NCBI GenBank assembly: GCA_023150215.1
Contig: JAKLLJ010000086.1
Span: 1-11,042 of the forward strand
DNA from: Thauera sp.
GTDB lineage: Bacteria; Pseudomonadota; Gammaproteobacteria; Burkholderiales; Rhodocyclaceae
Direction of reading: 5' to 3'
Length of the DNA: 11,042 nucleotides
The notes beneath the pieces are model-generated. The model saw nothing but the letters and a program-made list of their open reading frames with translations, was not told the DNA's origin and did not search any database. Numbering within the stretch: position 1 is the first letter of the stretch; every line of letters starts with the position of its first letter. Made by a program: the position numbers and the translations under genes. This document shows positions 1 to 9,331 of the stretch, piece after piece.

Positions 1-554
1 AAACTGCCCGCATCACCCGCATCGCCCGCCGCCGCGCCAAGCCCGGGCGGGAGGCCGAATACGAAGTGATGTTGCGCGAGATGCTCGCCAAGATGCGCGC
101 GCACGGTGGCTTCCTTGGCGGCGACATGATCCCGCCCGAAGTCCCGGGCGACGAGTACCAGCTCGTAGTGCGTTTTGCCTCCGAGGCCGAGTTGCAGGCC
201 TGGGACATGAGCGAGGTCCGCCTGGAACTGCTCGAGCGCATGAAGGAGGTTGCCGAGGGTGAGCCGGAGTTCCGTAAGTTGAGCGGGCTCGAGGCCTGGT
301 TCGAGCCTGCGGTGGTGCCGGCCAGCATGCATCCGCCGCGCGCCCGGATGGCAGTCGTCACCTGGATGGGAATCTTCCCGGTGGTGTCGCTCTACCTGTG
401 GCTGGTGTCGCTCTGGCCCGGTTTCCAGGCGCTGCCCTTCCTGCCGCGCACCGCGGCATTCACCGCGTTGATCGTCGTCACCATGACCTGGGTGGTGATG
501 CCGCGCCTCACTCGCGTGATGCGCCGCTGGCTGGCACCCGCCGCCAAGCACTGA
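1..554 (+). CDS. ABM-domain protein with two C-terminal membrane segments (5' end missing)
   Basis: This is the 3' portion of a gene whose start lies before the window. The frame is open from the first complete codon at position 3 and ends at TGA 552-554. The GTG/ATG codons at 66-71 fall inside a continuous domain (upstream residues read ARITRIARRRAKPGREAEYE), so they are not the real start. About 183 residues are visible. The first ~90 resemble an antibiotic-biosynthesis-monooxygenase (ABM) ferredoxin-like fold. After a short linker, two hydrophobic segments follow (about 348-417 and 450-505), with a basic end (MPRLTRVMRRWLAP). ABM plus two membrane helices is the architecture of COG3224. 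Members are inner-membrane proteins of unknown substrate; despite the family name, no link to antibiotic synthesis is implied. The family assignment is good; the function is unknown. Confidence 0.8.
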   Translation, partial: TARITRIARRRAKPGREAEYEVMLREMLAKMRAHGGFLGGDMIPPEVPGDEYQLVVRFASEAELQAWDMSEVRLELLERMKEVAEGEPEFRKLSGLEAWFEPAVVPASMHPPRARMAVVTWMGIFPVVSLYLWLVSLWPGFQALPFLPRTAAFTALIVVTMTWVVMPRLTRVMRRWLAPAAKH

Positions 555-564
555 GCGCGGCGCG

Positions 565-588
565 GCTGTCGAGCCGGCTCGCCACAGC
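565..588. terminator. Possible hairpin between convergent genes
   Basis: An imperfect stem lies 10 bp after the ABM stop codon. GCTGT (565-569) plus CGAG (570-573) pair with CTCG (578-581) plus ACAGC (584-588), with a CCGG loop and a 2-nt bulge. It sits between two convergent genes and could limit read-through in both directions. There is no T-tract on either strand, so a classical intrinsic terminator is not demonstrated. The rest of the 555-682 spacer shows nothing else I can support. Confidence 0.25.
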
Positions 589-682
589 GATCCGGCACCC
601 CAATGCAGGAGCGGCGGCAGCCGCGAACCCCCGCAGGCTCGCCCGCCGCGACCCCGCCAAACCCGTTCCCGGCCGTTCCCAT

Positions 683-1390
683 CTACTCCGCCGGGCCGAT
701 TCCGAACACGATCGTCCCGGCGCCCTCGATCCGCCCCTCCAGGCGGTCGCCAGGCTGCACCGGACCCACGCCCTCGGGCGTGCCGGTGAAGATCAGGTCT
801 CCCGGCTGCAGGTGGTAGTAGGTCGACAGGTCGGCGATGAGCTCCGGGATGCTCCAGATCATGTTGTCCAGGTCGGCGTGCTGGCGGCGCTCGCCATTGA
901 CCGACAGGCTGATCTCGCCCTTGCGCAGGACGTGGCCGCCGGCAGGGGTGATCTCACCGCACACCGCGCCGTGCTCGACGTTCTTGGCGAGGTCCCACGG
1001 GTTGCCCTTCGCCTTCGCCGCGGCCTGCAGGTCGCGGCGGGTCATGTCCAGGCCGCAGGCGTAGCCGTAGATCATGCGTGCGGCAGCGGCTTCGTCGACC
1101 CGGAAGCCGGGCTCGTCGAGCGCGACCACCAGCTCCATCTCGTGGTGGTAATCAGCGGTCTCGGGCGGGTAGGGCGCCACGCTGCCCGACTGCGCGAGGT
1201 TGGCCGACGACTTGGTGAAGTACACCGGACGCATGCTCGACTTGTCGACCGAGGTGCCCATCTCGATCGCGTGGGCCTGATAGTTGCGCCCGACGAAGAA
1301 CAGGCGATTGACCGGAAAGCGGGCGCTGGTGCCGCGCACCGGCAGGGAAACGGGCGCGGGCGGCGTCCACAGGTAGTTGATCTCGGGCAT
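683..1390 (-). CDS. Fumarylacetoacetate hydrolase (FAH) family protein, YcgM/FAHD1-like
   Basis: A 235-residue cytosolic enzyme of the FAH fold, the usual length for the short YcgM/FAHD1 branch. That branch cleaves acylpyruvates, fumarylpyruvate or oxaloacetate using one divalent metal ion. Seen in the sequence: FFVGRNYQAHAIEMG (31-45); the metal-ligand motif HHEMELV with E84 and E86; D115 in GLDMTRRDLQ; and the FTGTPEGVG loop (201-209). The E-x-E to D spacing equals that of the FAHD1 ligands (E71, E73, D102, recalled). The start ATG is the complement of 1388-1390, preceded by AAGGA five bases upstream. The reading frame stays open far beyond this, opposite purL, but that extension looks like nothing and has no support. 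No aromatic-degradation genes lie beside it, so the substrate is undetermined; fumarylpyruvate or acylpyruvate is most likely. The gene is divergent from purL. Confidence 0.88.
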   Translation of the reverse strand: MPEINYLWTPPAPVSLPVRGTSARFPVNRLFFVGRNYQAHAIEMGTSVDKSSMRPVYFTKSSANLAQSGSVAPYPPETADYHHEMELVVALDEPGFRVDEAAAARMIYGYACGLDMTRRDLQAAAKAKGNPWDLAKNVEHGAVCGEITPAGGHVLRKGEISLSVNGERRQHADLDNMIWSIPELIADLSTYYHLQPGDLIFTGTPEGVGPVQPGDRLEGRIEGAGTIVFGIGPAE

Positions 1391-1395
1391 GGCAG

Positions 1396-1400
1396 TCCTT
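1396..1400 (-). promoter_or_regulatory. Ribosome binding site of the FAH gene
   Basis: Read on the minus strand this is AAGGA, followed by five bases (CTGCC) and the ATG. It fixes the start at MPEINYLW rather than any of the upstream codons in the long open frame. Confidence 0.7.
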
Positions 1401-1453
1401 GCGATCGAAAAGCTCGCGAGTCTACAACGGCAGGGGTGGCATGGGGGCTCGGT

Positions 1454-1459
1454 TATAAT
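1454..1459 (+). promoter_or_regulatory. -10 box, probable purL promoter
   Basis: A perfect TATAAT in the otherwise GC-rich 141-bp spacer between the divergent FAH gene and purL. It implies a transcript start near 1466 and a leader of about 65 nt. No convincing -35 hexamer stands 16-18 bp upstream, so an activator or a weak -35 may be involved. The same AT block read on the other strand gives TATAAC (complement of 1452-1457), which could serve as a -10 for the FAH gene; that is weaker. I saw no riboswitch-like structure in the leader. Confidence 0.6.
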
Positions 1460-1531
1460 GGCGCGCTCCCGTAGGCGCCGCCGACCGGCCTCTCCGTTTC
1501 GCCCGTCTCCTGACTCCGGTTTCCCGACAAC

Positions 1532-5467
<3,936 letters not shown>

Positions 5468-5484
5468 CGGCTGCAGCGTGCATC

Positions 5485-5490
5485 GGAGGA
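5485..5490 (+). promoter_or_regulatory. Shine-Dalgarno that sets a TTG start
   Basis: GGAGGA, followed by five bases and TTG at 5496. It lies just after the purL stop (5465-5467). It decides the start of the HD-GYP gene against an ATG at 5445 inside purL and a GTG at 5478 that lies before this site. Confidence 0.75.
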
Positions 5491-5495
5491 CGGGA

Positions 5496-6821
5496 TTGGA
5501 CCAGACGATATCGACGCGCGAACTCAGGCTCGGCATGTTCGTCGTCGACATCGACCGGCCGTGGACCGAGACGCCTTTCATGATGCAGGGCCTCCTGCTC
5601 GAGAACGTCGAGCAGCTCAGGGCGCTGCAACACTACTGTCGCTCGGTCACGATCGACCGTTCGCGCTCGGTCGGCGACCAGTACAGCGCCAAGTTCATCG
5701 ACAAGGACGATCCGCGGCGCGGCGCGGACGGCGCGCTGCGCCAGCATCCGGACATCATCGAGTCGCGGATCGAGGCGCAGCGCTTCCTCAAGGTCGCGCG
5801 CGAGTTCAAGGGCAGGATCCACACCACCCGGCTGCCGCATGTGCCGCGCGTGCGCAGCGAGGAAGGCCGCAGCCGGATCGATTCCGAGCTGCTCTACTGT
5901 GCGCCGATCGTCGATGACGTCTACCGAGCGTTGCGCGAGGCCCGGCTCGCGATCGACGACGATGCGGCAATCGACGTCGCACGGCTCGACGGGCTGGTCG
6001 GCGAGATGGCCGCGGGCGTGCAACGCAACCCGGACGCGCTGCTGTGGCTGACGCGGCTCAAGCGCACCGACCAGTACGCCTACGATCACGCGGTGAACGT
6101 GTCGGTCCATGGCATGGTGTTTGCGCGCTTCGTCGGCCTCAGCGCGAACCAGGTGCGCCAGCTCGGACTCGCCGGGCTGCTCCAGGATATCGGCAAGGTC
6201 CAGATCGACTACGAGGTGCTGAGCAAGCCCGGACCGCTCGACGAGCGCGAGTTCGAGCATGTCAAGGCGCATGTCAGCAACACCCTCAAGCTGCTGCAGG
6301 CGCATGAGGGCTTCGATGCCGAGGTGCTGGGCATCATCGCCGCCCACCACGAGCGCTTCGACGGCACCGGCTATCCGCGTGGCCTCGCGGGCATGAAGAT
6401 TCCGCTGGCGGCGGAGATGGCGGGCATCGTCGATACCTACTGCGCGATGACGCGGGAGCGGGTCTATCGCGAGGCGGTGTCGAGCCAGCGCGCGATGGAA
6501 ACGCTCAACCAGCTGCGCAACACGCTGTTTCGCGAGACCCTCATTGATCAGTTCCTGCAGTGCATCGGCCTTTATCCGATCGGCACCCTGGTCGAACTCA
6601 ACAGCGGCGAGGTTGGCGTCGTCATCCAGCAGAACCAGGTGCGCCGGCTGCAGCCACGCGTGCTTGTGCTGCTCGCCCCGGACAAGAGCGTGGAACGCTT
6701 TCCACGTACCCTCGACCTGCTGATGCAGCCCGAGACCGCCGATGGCGCACCTTACCGCATTGTCCAGGCGCTGCCGCTCAACGCCTACGGCATCGATCCC
6801 AACGACTTCTTCCTGGCCTGA
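5496..6821 (+). CDS. DUF3391 / HD-GYP domain protein with degenerate HD dyad (QD-GYP)
   Basis: A predicted cytosolic c-di-GMP phosphodiesterase-family protein of 441 residues, starting at TTG behind GGAGGA. The N-terminal DUF3391 (about 5-130; ELRLGMFVVDIDRPWTETPF) precedes an HD-GYP domain (about 165-400). Landmarks: H198 in YDHAVN, the dyad position Q230-D231 in LLQDIGK, K234, H259, H284-H285-E286, GYP at 292-294, and D313 in VDTYCAM. The tail IGLYPIGTLVELNSGEVGVV is typical of the DUF3391 group. By alignment from memory with the Persephonella HD-GYP structure, every metal-site histidine is kept except the first residue of the HD dyad, which is Gln. Activity may therefore be altered or lost, leaving a c-di-GMP-binding or regulatory role; this is inference. 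The stop is 2 bp before the EAL gene, indicating co-translation. It probably shares the purL transcript. Family certain, activity uncertain. Confidence 0.93.
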   Translation: MDQTISTRELRLGMFVVDIDRPWTETPFMMQGLLLENVEQLRALQHYCRSVTIDRSRSVGDQYSAKFIDKDDPRRGADGALRQHPDIIESRIEAQRFLKVAREFKGRIHTTRLPHVPRVRSEEGRSRIDSELLYCAPIVDDVYRALREARLAIDDDAAIDVARLDGLVGEMAAGVQRNPDALLWLTRLKRTDQYAYDHAVNVSVHGMVFARFVGLSANQVRQLGLAGLLQDIGKVQIDYEVLSKPGPLDEREFEHVKAHVSNTLKLLQAHEGFDAEVLGIIAAHHERFDGTGYPRGLAGMKIPLAAEMAGIVDTYCAMTRERVYREAVSSQRAMETLNQLRNTLFRETLIDQFLQCIGLYPIGTLVELNSGEVGVVIQQNQVRRLQPRVLVLLAPDKSVERFPRTLDLLMQPETADGAPYRIVQALPLNAYGIDPNDFFLA

Positions 6822-6823
6822 TC

Positions 6824-8131
6824 ATGGAATCGCTGACGCCGACGGGGTTTCTCACCGCACTCACCGAGGTCTCCACACGCCTGGTCGAGACCAGGGCGGG
6901 CAGGCTCGGCGTCGGCGTCATTTCGCTCTATGCCCAGGCGGATGCGACGCTATACCGCCTGCCGCTCGAGCATCTGCGCCGCTTCGAGCGTGCCGTGGAG
7001 CAGCGGATCCGCGCCCAGCTGCGCCGCCAGGACCAGCTTTTCGCGGTCGACGGCAAGGAATGGCTGATCGTGCTGCCCGGCCTTGCCAGCAGTGCGGTGC
7101 TGACGCTTGGCATGCTGCGCTTCGAGCAGCTCTTCAATGACGGACCGCTGGTGGTCGATGGCATCGAATTGCCGATCCGCATCGTCTGTGGCGGGGCATT
7201 TTCCCTCGACCATGGCGACGATGCGTTTCATCTGCTGCAGTCGGCGCGTATCGCCGGCCTGGTCGCCGGCCGCGGCGTCAGCGGCAGCCTTATCTACGAG
7301 CCGTCGATGGAGCGTAGTGCGCCCAAGGCCGCGCTCCTCGAGCACGACCTGCGCGCAGCCTTCGCCGGCGGCACCGAGCTCGAGCTGTGGCTGCAGCCCA
7401 AGGTGCATGTGGCGACCGGCGCGTGCCGCAGCACCGAGGCGCTGCTGCGCTGGCGCAACAGCGCCGGCGAGCTGATCCCGCCGCCGGTGGTGATCGGCCT
7501 CATCGACCGTCTCGGCCTGCGCCACCGCTTCAATCGCTGGTTGTTCCAGCGCGCAGCACAGATCTTGCATATCCTGCGGCTCGAAGGCCTGGAAGCCGAC
7601 CTGTCGATCAACCTGTCCGCGACCGATCTCTACGACGCCGAGGTCCCCGACCTGATCGCGCAGGCCCTGTCGACCTGGAGCGTGGAGGCGCCCCGCCTGT
7701 GCCTCGAGATCACCGAGACCAGCATGATCGACGAGGCTGCCGGCAACAACGTTCCCGAGGTCCTTTACCGCCTGCGCCAGTTGGGCGTCTCGCTGTCGAT
7801 CGACGATTTCGGCACCGGGTTCTCCGGCATGAGCCGGCTCAAATGGCTCGCGGTCCAGGAGGTCAAGATCGACCGCAGCTTCGTCACCGACCTGCTGACC
7901 TCCGCGCGCGACCGCGAGATCGCGGCTTCGATCATCGATCTCTCGCATCGCCTCGGTGTGGAGGTCACCGCCGAGGGCGTGGAGGACGAAAGCACTGCCC
8001 GCCTGCTCGCCGGCATGGGCTGCGACCACCTCCAGGGCTTCCTTTTCGCGCCGGCGCTGCCGCTGGACGACTTCGTCGCCTGGGTGCGAAAGCGGATGGG
8101 GGTCGGCGTGGCGACCGCCGGGCAAAAATGA
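6824..8131 (+). CDS. Degenerate GGDEF plus EAL domain c-di-GMP phosphodiesterase
   Basis: A 435-residue protein with no signal peptide or membrane segment, so predicted cytosolic. The first ~165 residues look like a GGDEF fold, but the signature loop reads VDGKEWLIVLPG (75-86) instead of GGDEF, so cyclase activity is not expected. The EAL domain (about 180-425) has the catalytic set: WLQPKV, E205 in TEALLRW, the Asn of SINLSATDL, the Glu of LCLEITETSM, D327-D328 in IDDFGTGFS, the Lys of VKIDRSFV, the Glu of VTAEGVEDE, and LQGFLF. It should therefore hydrolyse c-di-GMP to pGpG. The ATG follows the upstream stop TGA by two bases. There is no sensor domain of its own, so input may come from the GGDEF-like part or from its neighbour. 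An upstream frame extension into the HD-GYP gene was not used because it runs through recognised coding sequence in another frame. Confidence 0.94.
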   Translation: MESLTPTGFLTALTEVSTRLVETRAGRLGVGVISLYAQADATLYRLPLEHLRRFERAVEQRIRAQLRRQDQLFAVDGKEWLIVLPGLASSAVLTLGMLRFEQLFNDGPLVVDGIELPIRIVCGGAFSLDHGDDAFHLLQSARIAGLVAGRGVSGSLIYEPSMERSAPKAALLEHDLRAAFAGGTELELWLQPKVHVATGACRSTEALLRWRNSAGELIPPPVVIGLIDRLGLRHRFNRWLFQRAAQILHILRLEGLEADLSINLSATDLYDAEVPDLIAQALSTWSVEAPRLCLEITETSMIDEAAGNNVPEVLYRLRQLGVSLSIDDFGTGFSGMSRLKWLAVQEVKIDRSFVTDLLTSARDREIAASIIDLSHRLGVEVTAEGVEDESTARLLAGMGCDHLQGFLFAPALPLDDFVAWVRKRMGVGVATAGQK

Positions 8132-8208
8132 GCCCGATCAAATTAAGCGTCTACTGATTCGGTAGAATCCGGGCTGTCATCAAGGTCTTGTCGAGTCCCC
8201 TTCGTCTC
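8132..8208 (+). promoter_or_regulatory. Spacer with putative promoter of the copper cassette
   Basis: This 77-bp spacer separates the c-di-GMP genes from the copper genes and contains the most AT-rich stretch nearby. A -10-like TAGAAT lies at 8163-8168. No good -35 is found at the normal distance (the ATCAAA at 8137-8142 is about 20 bp away). The -10 overlaps an inverted repeat, listed separately. No terminator for the upstream genes is visible, so read-through is possible. Confidence 0.4.
8156..8169. repeat. Inverted repeat over the -10 box, possible operator
   Basis: GATTC-GGTA-GAATC, a perfect 5-bp inverted repeat with a 4-nt centre that covers the TAGAAT. A second pair of arms, AGCCCG (8131-8136, overlapping the last base of the EAL stop codon) and CGGGCT (8170-8175), flanks it, so the right arm is one continuous GAATCCGGGCT. 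It does not match the CueR or Fur consensus that I know. It could be an operator or an mRNA fold; chance is not excluded. Confidence 0.3.
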
Positions 8209-8622
8209 ATGCAGCGCTTTTGCCAACGTCTCCTTGCCTGGATCGCGATCTTTGCGATGGCCTTGAGTGCGCTGGCGCCAGCGGTGAGCCGTGCCATGGG
8301 GCCGGACGACAGCGGTCGCTACACGATGCCGCTTTGTTCCGCTGCCGGTGTCGAGTGGGTCGAGCTCAGCGCCGAAGAGGCCGCGTTCTACGGCGCAACC
8401 GGTGCGGTGTCCGGCGAGCATGAGGGCGGCAAGCTGCCCTCGCTCGAGCATTGTCCCTACTGTTGTGCCCACTTTGGCGGCGCTTTGCTGCCGCCGTCGG
8501 GCCTGCCTGCGGTGTTTGCCGTCGCCGGCAGCGCCGTGATGCCCGCGCTGTTCCTCGTTGCACCGCGACCGCTGTTTGCGTGGTCGCCGTCGCATCCGCG
8601 CGCGCCCCCCGCACGCGCCTGA
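8209..8622 (+). CDS. DUF2946 family small exported protein
   Basis: A 137-residue protein from ATG 8209. It has an N-terminal hydrophobic segment (RLLAWIAIFAMALSALAPAVSRAM, given from about residue 6) that acts as a signal peptide or anchor. The hallmark is HCPYCCAH at 81-88, followed by a second hydrophobic stretch (about 94-122) and a Pro/Arg-rich tail. This layout matches DUF2946 proteins, which often lie beside copper chaperones and OprC-type receptors; their biochemical role is not established. The Cys/His cluster could bind copper (inference). A TTG at 8188 in the same frame would add seven residues, but its AAGG sits too close, and the ATG gives the usual MQRF start. No strong Shine-Dalgarno precedes either. 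It is the first gene of the probable copper operon. Confidence 0.82.
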   Translation: MQRFCQRLLAWIAIFAMALSALAPAVSRAMGPDDSGRYTMPLCSAAGVEWVELSAEEAAFYGATGAVSGEHEGGKLPSLEHCPYCCAHFGGALLPPSGLPAVFAVAGSAVMPALFLVAPRPLFAWSPSHPRAPPARA

Positions 8623-8829
8623 GCACGCTCGGCGATCGCATTCCGCGTTCGCCCCGTGTTCCCCCTGCTTCCTCCCTGAGCTCATCCGCAACGCGCGCTT
8701 GCCGCTGATCCGGCTTGCGTGTCACCCATTTGCGCGCCTGCGCCCGCCTGCCGCCCGATCTCGGGCGCACACGGCCGCGGGGGCCGGTGCATTCATCCAT
8801 CCATCCATCGATTCATCCGGAGAACCTCC
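8623..8829. other. 207-bp spacer between DUF2946 and PCu(A)C genes
   Basis: I see no further gene here. The frame of the chaperone stays open back to 8719, but this stretch is Pro/Arg/Ala-rich and lacks family features. The spacer contains a short GC hairpin (CGGCC 8772-8776, loop GCGGG, GGCCG 8782-8786) and a CATC tandem repeat near the end. I found no convincing -10/-35 pair, so the chaperone may be read from the promoter before DUF2946. Confidence 0.5.
8794..8809 (+). repeat. Short CATC tandem repeat in the leader of the copper chaperone
   Basis: Four uninterrupted copies of CATC, flanked on both sides by ATTCATCC (8791-8798 and 8811-8818). It ends immediately before the GGAG Shine-Dalgarno at 8819-8822. 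Copy number is low for a slipped-strand switch. Because it lies before the Shine-Dalgarno, length changes would not alter the ribosome-site-to-ATG spacing. Confidence 0.6.
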
Positions 8830-9291
8830 ATGCAAAAACGCTTCCTCGCCGCTCCCCTGCTTGCCGCCATCCTCGCCCTCGGCAGCGCCCCCGCCATGGC
8901 CGACGTCGCCGTCAGCGAAGCCTGGGTGCGCGCCACCGTCCCGGCGCAGAAGGCCACCGGCGCCTTCATGCAGCTCAAGTCCGACGCCGATGCCCGACTG
9001 CTGTCCGCGACTTCACCGGTCGCCGGCGTGGTCGAGATCCACGAGATGGTGATGGACGGCGCGGTGATGAAGATGAATGCCGTGCCCGGCCTCGACCTGC
9101 CTGCGGGCCGGACCGTCGAGCTCGCACCGGGCGGCTATCACGTGATGCTGATGGATCTGAAGCAGCAGGTGAAGGAGGGTGACGAGGTGCCGCTCACGCT
9201 GACCGTCGAGAACAAGGACGGCAGTCGCGCGACGCTGGAGGTGAAAGCCGCCGCTCGTCCGCTCAACGCGCCGATGAAGATGCACCACTGA
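8830..9291 (+). CDS. Periplasmic copper chaperone, PCu(A)C family
   Basis: A 153-residue secreted protein. A Sec signal peptide (residues 1-24, cleavage after PAMA before DVAVSEAW) leaves a mature domain of about 129 residues, normal for the family. The Cu(I) site H-X10-M-X21-H-X-M is complete: H71, M82, H104 and M106. The tail MKMHH adds further potential ligands. PCu(A)C proteins carry Cu(I) in the periplasm and help metallate the CuA centre of cytochrome oxidase, often together with Sco proteins; no Sco gene is visible here. The start at ATG 8830 is supported by GGAG seven bases upstream and by the signal peptide beginning there. It lies 40 bp before the copper receptor gene, which suggests one transcript and a shared copper-supply role. 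Confidence 0.95.
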   Translation: MQKRFLAAPLLAAILALGSAPAMADVAVSEAWVRATVPAQKATGAFMQLKSDADARLLSATSPVAGVVEIHEMVMDGAVMKMNAVPGLDLPAGRTVELAPGGYHVMLMDLKQQVKEGDEVPLTLTVENKDGSRATLEVKAAARPLNAPMKMHH

Positions 9292-9320
9292 GCATCGCCG
9301 GGATCAATTGAAGAACAACG

Positions 9321-9324
9321 AGGA
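9321..9324 (+). promoter_or_regulatory. Ribosome binding site of the copper receptor gene
   Basis: AGGA within CGAGGAAAACAAC, seven bases before ATG 9332. It supports the start that gives a clean signal peptide. The 40-bp spacer after the chaperone stop holds no visible terminator. Confidence 0.6.
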
Positions 9325-9331
9325 AAACAAC

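Noticed and set aside
398..1474. Plus-strand frame of 358 codons opposite the FAH gene
   Set aside because: It starts inside the ABM gene in another frame, runs antisense to a well-recognised enzyme, and has no domain features.
1460..1531. Riboswitch or purine operator in the purL leader
   Set aside because: The leader is about 65 nt and shows no conserved purine-riboswitch core or clear palindrome.
6560..6823. N-terminal extension of the EAL frame into the HD-GYP gene
   Set aside because: That stretch encodes the conserved HD-GYP C-terminus in the other frame; ATG 6824 gives the natural start.
6950..8125. Minus-strand frame of 391 codons opposite the EAL gene
   Set aside because: It is an antisense shadow, His/Ala/Gln-rich, while the plus strand encodes all EAL motifs.
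8143..8691. Minus-strand frame of 182 codons opposite the DUF2946 gene
   Set aside because: It has low-complexity Arg/Gly/Gln-rich composition, no domain, and the opposite strand carries a recognised family.
8719..8829. N-terminal extension of the copper chaperone
   Set aside because: It would bury the signal peptide, and GGAG with a proper signal peptide supports ATG 8830.
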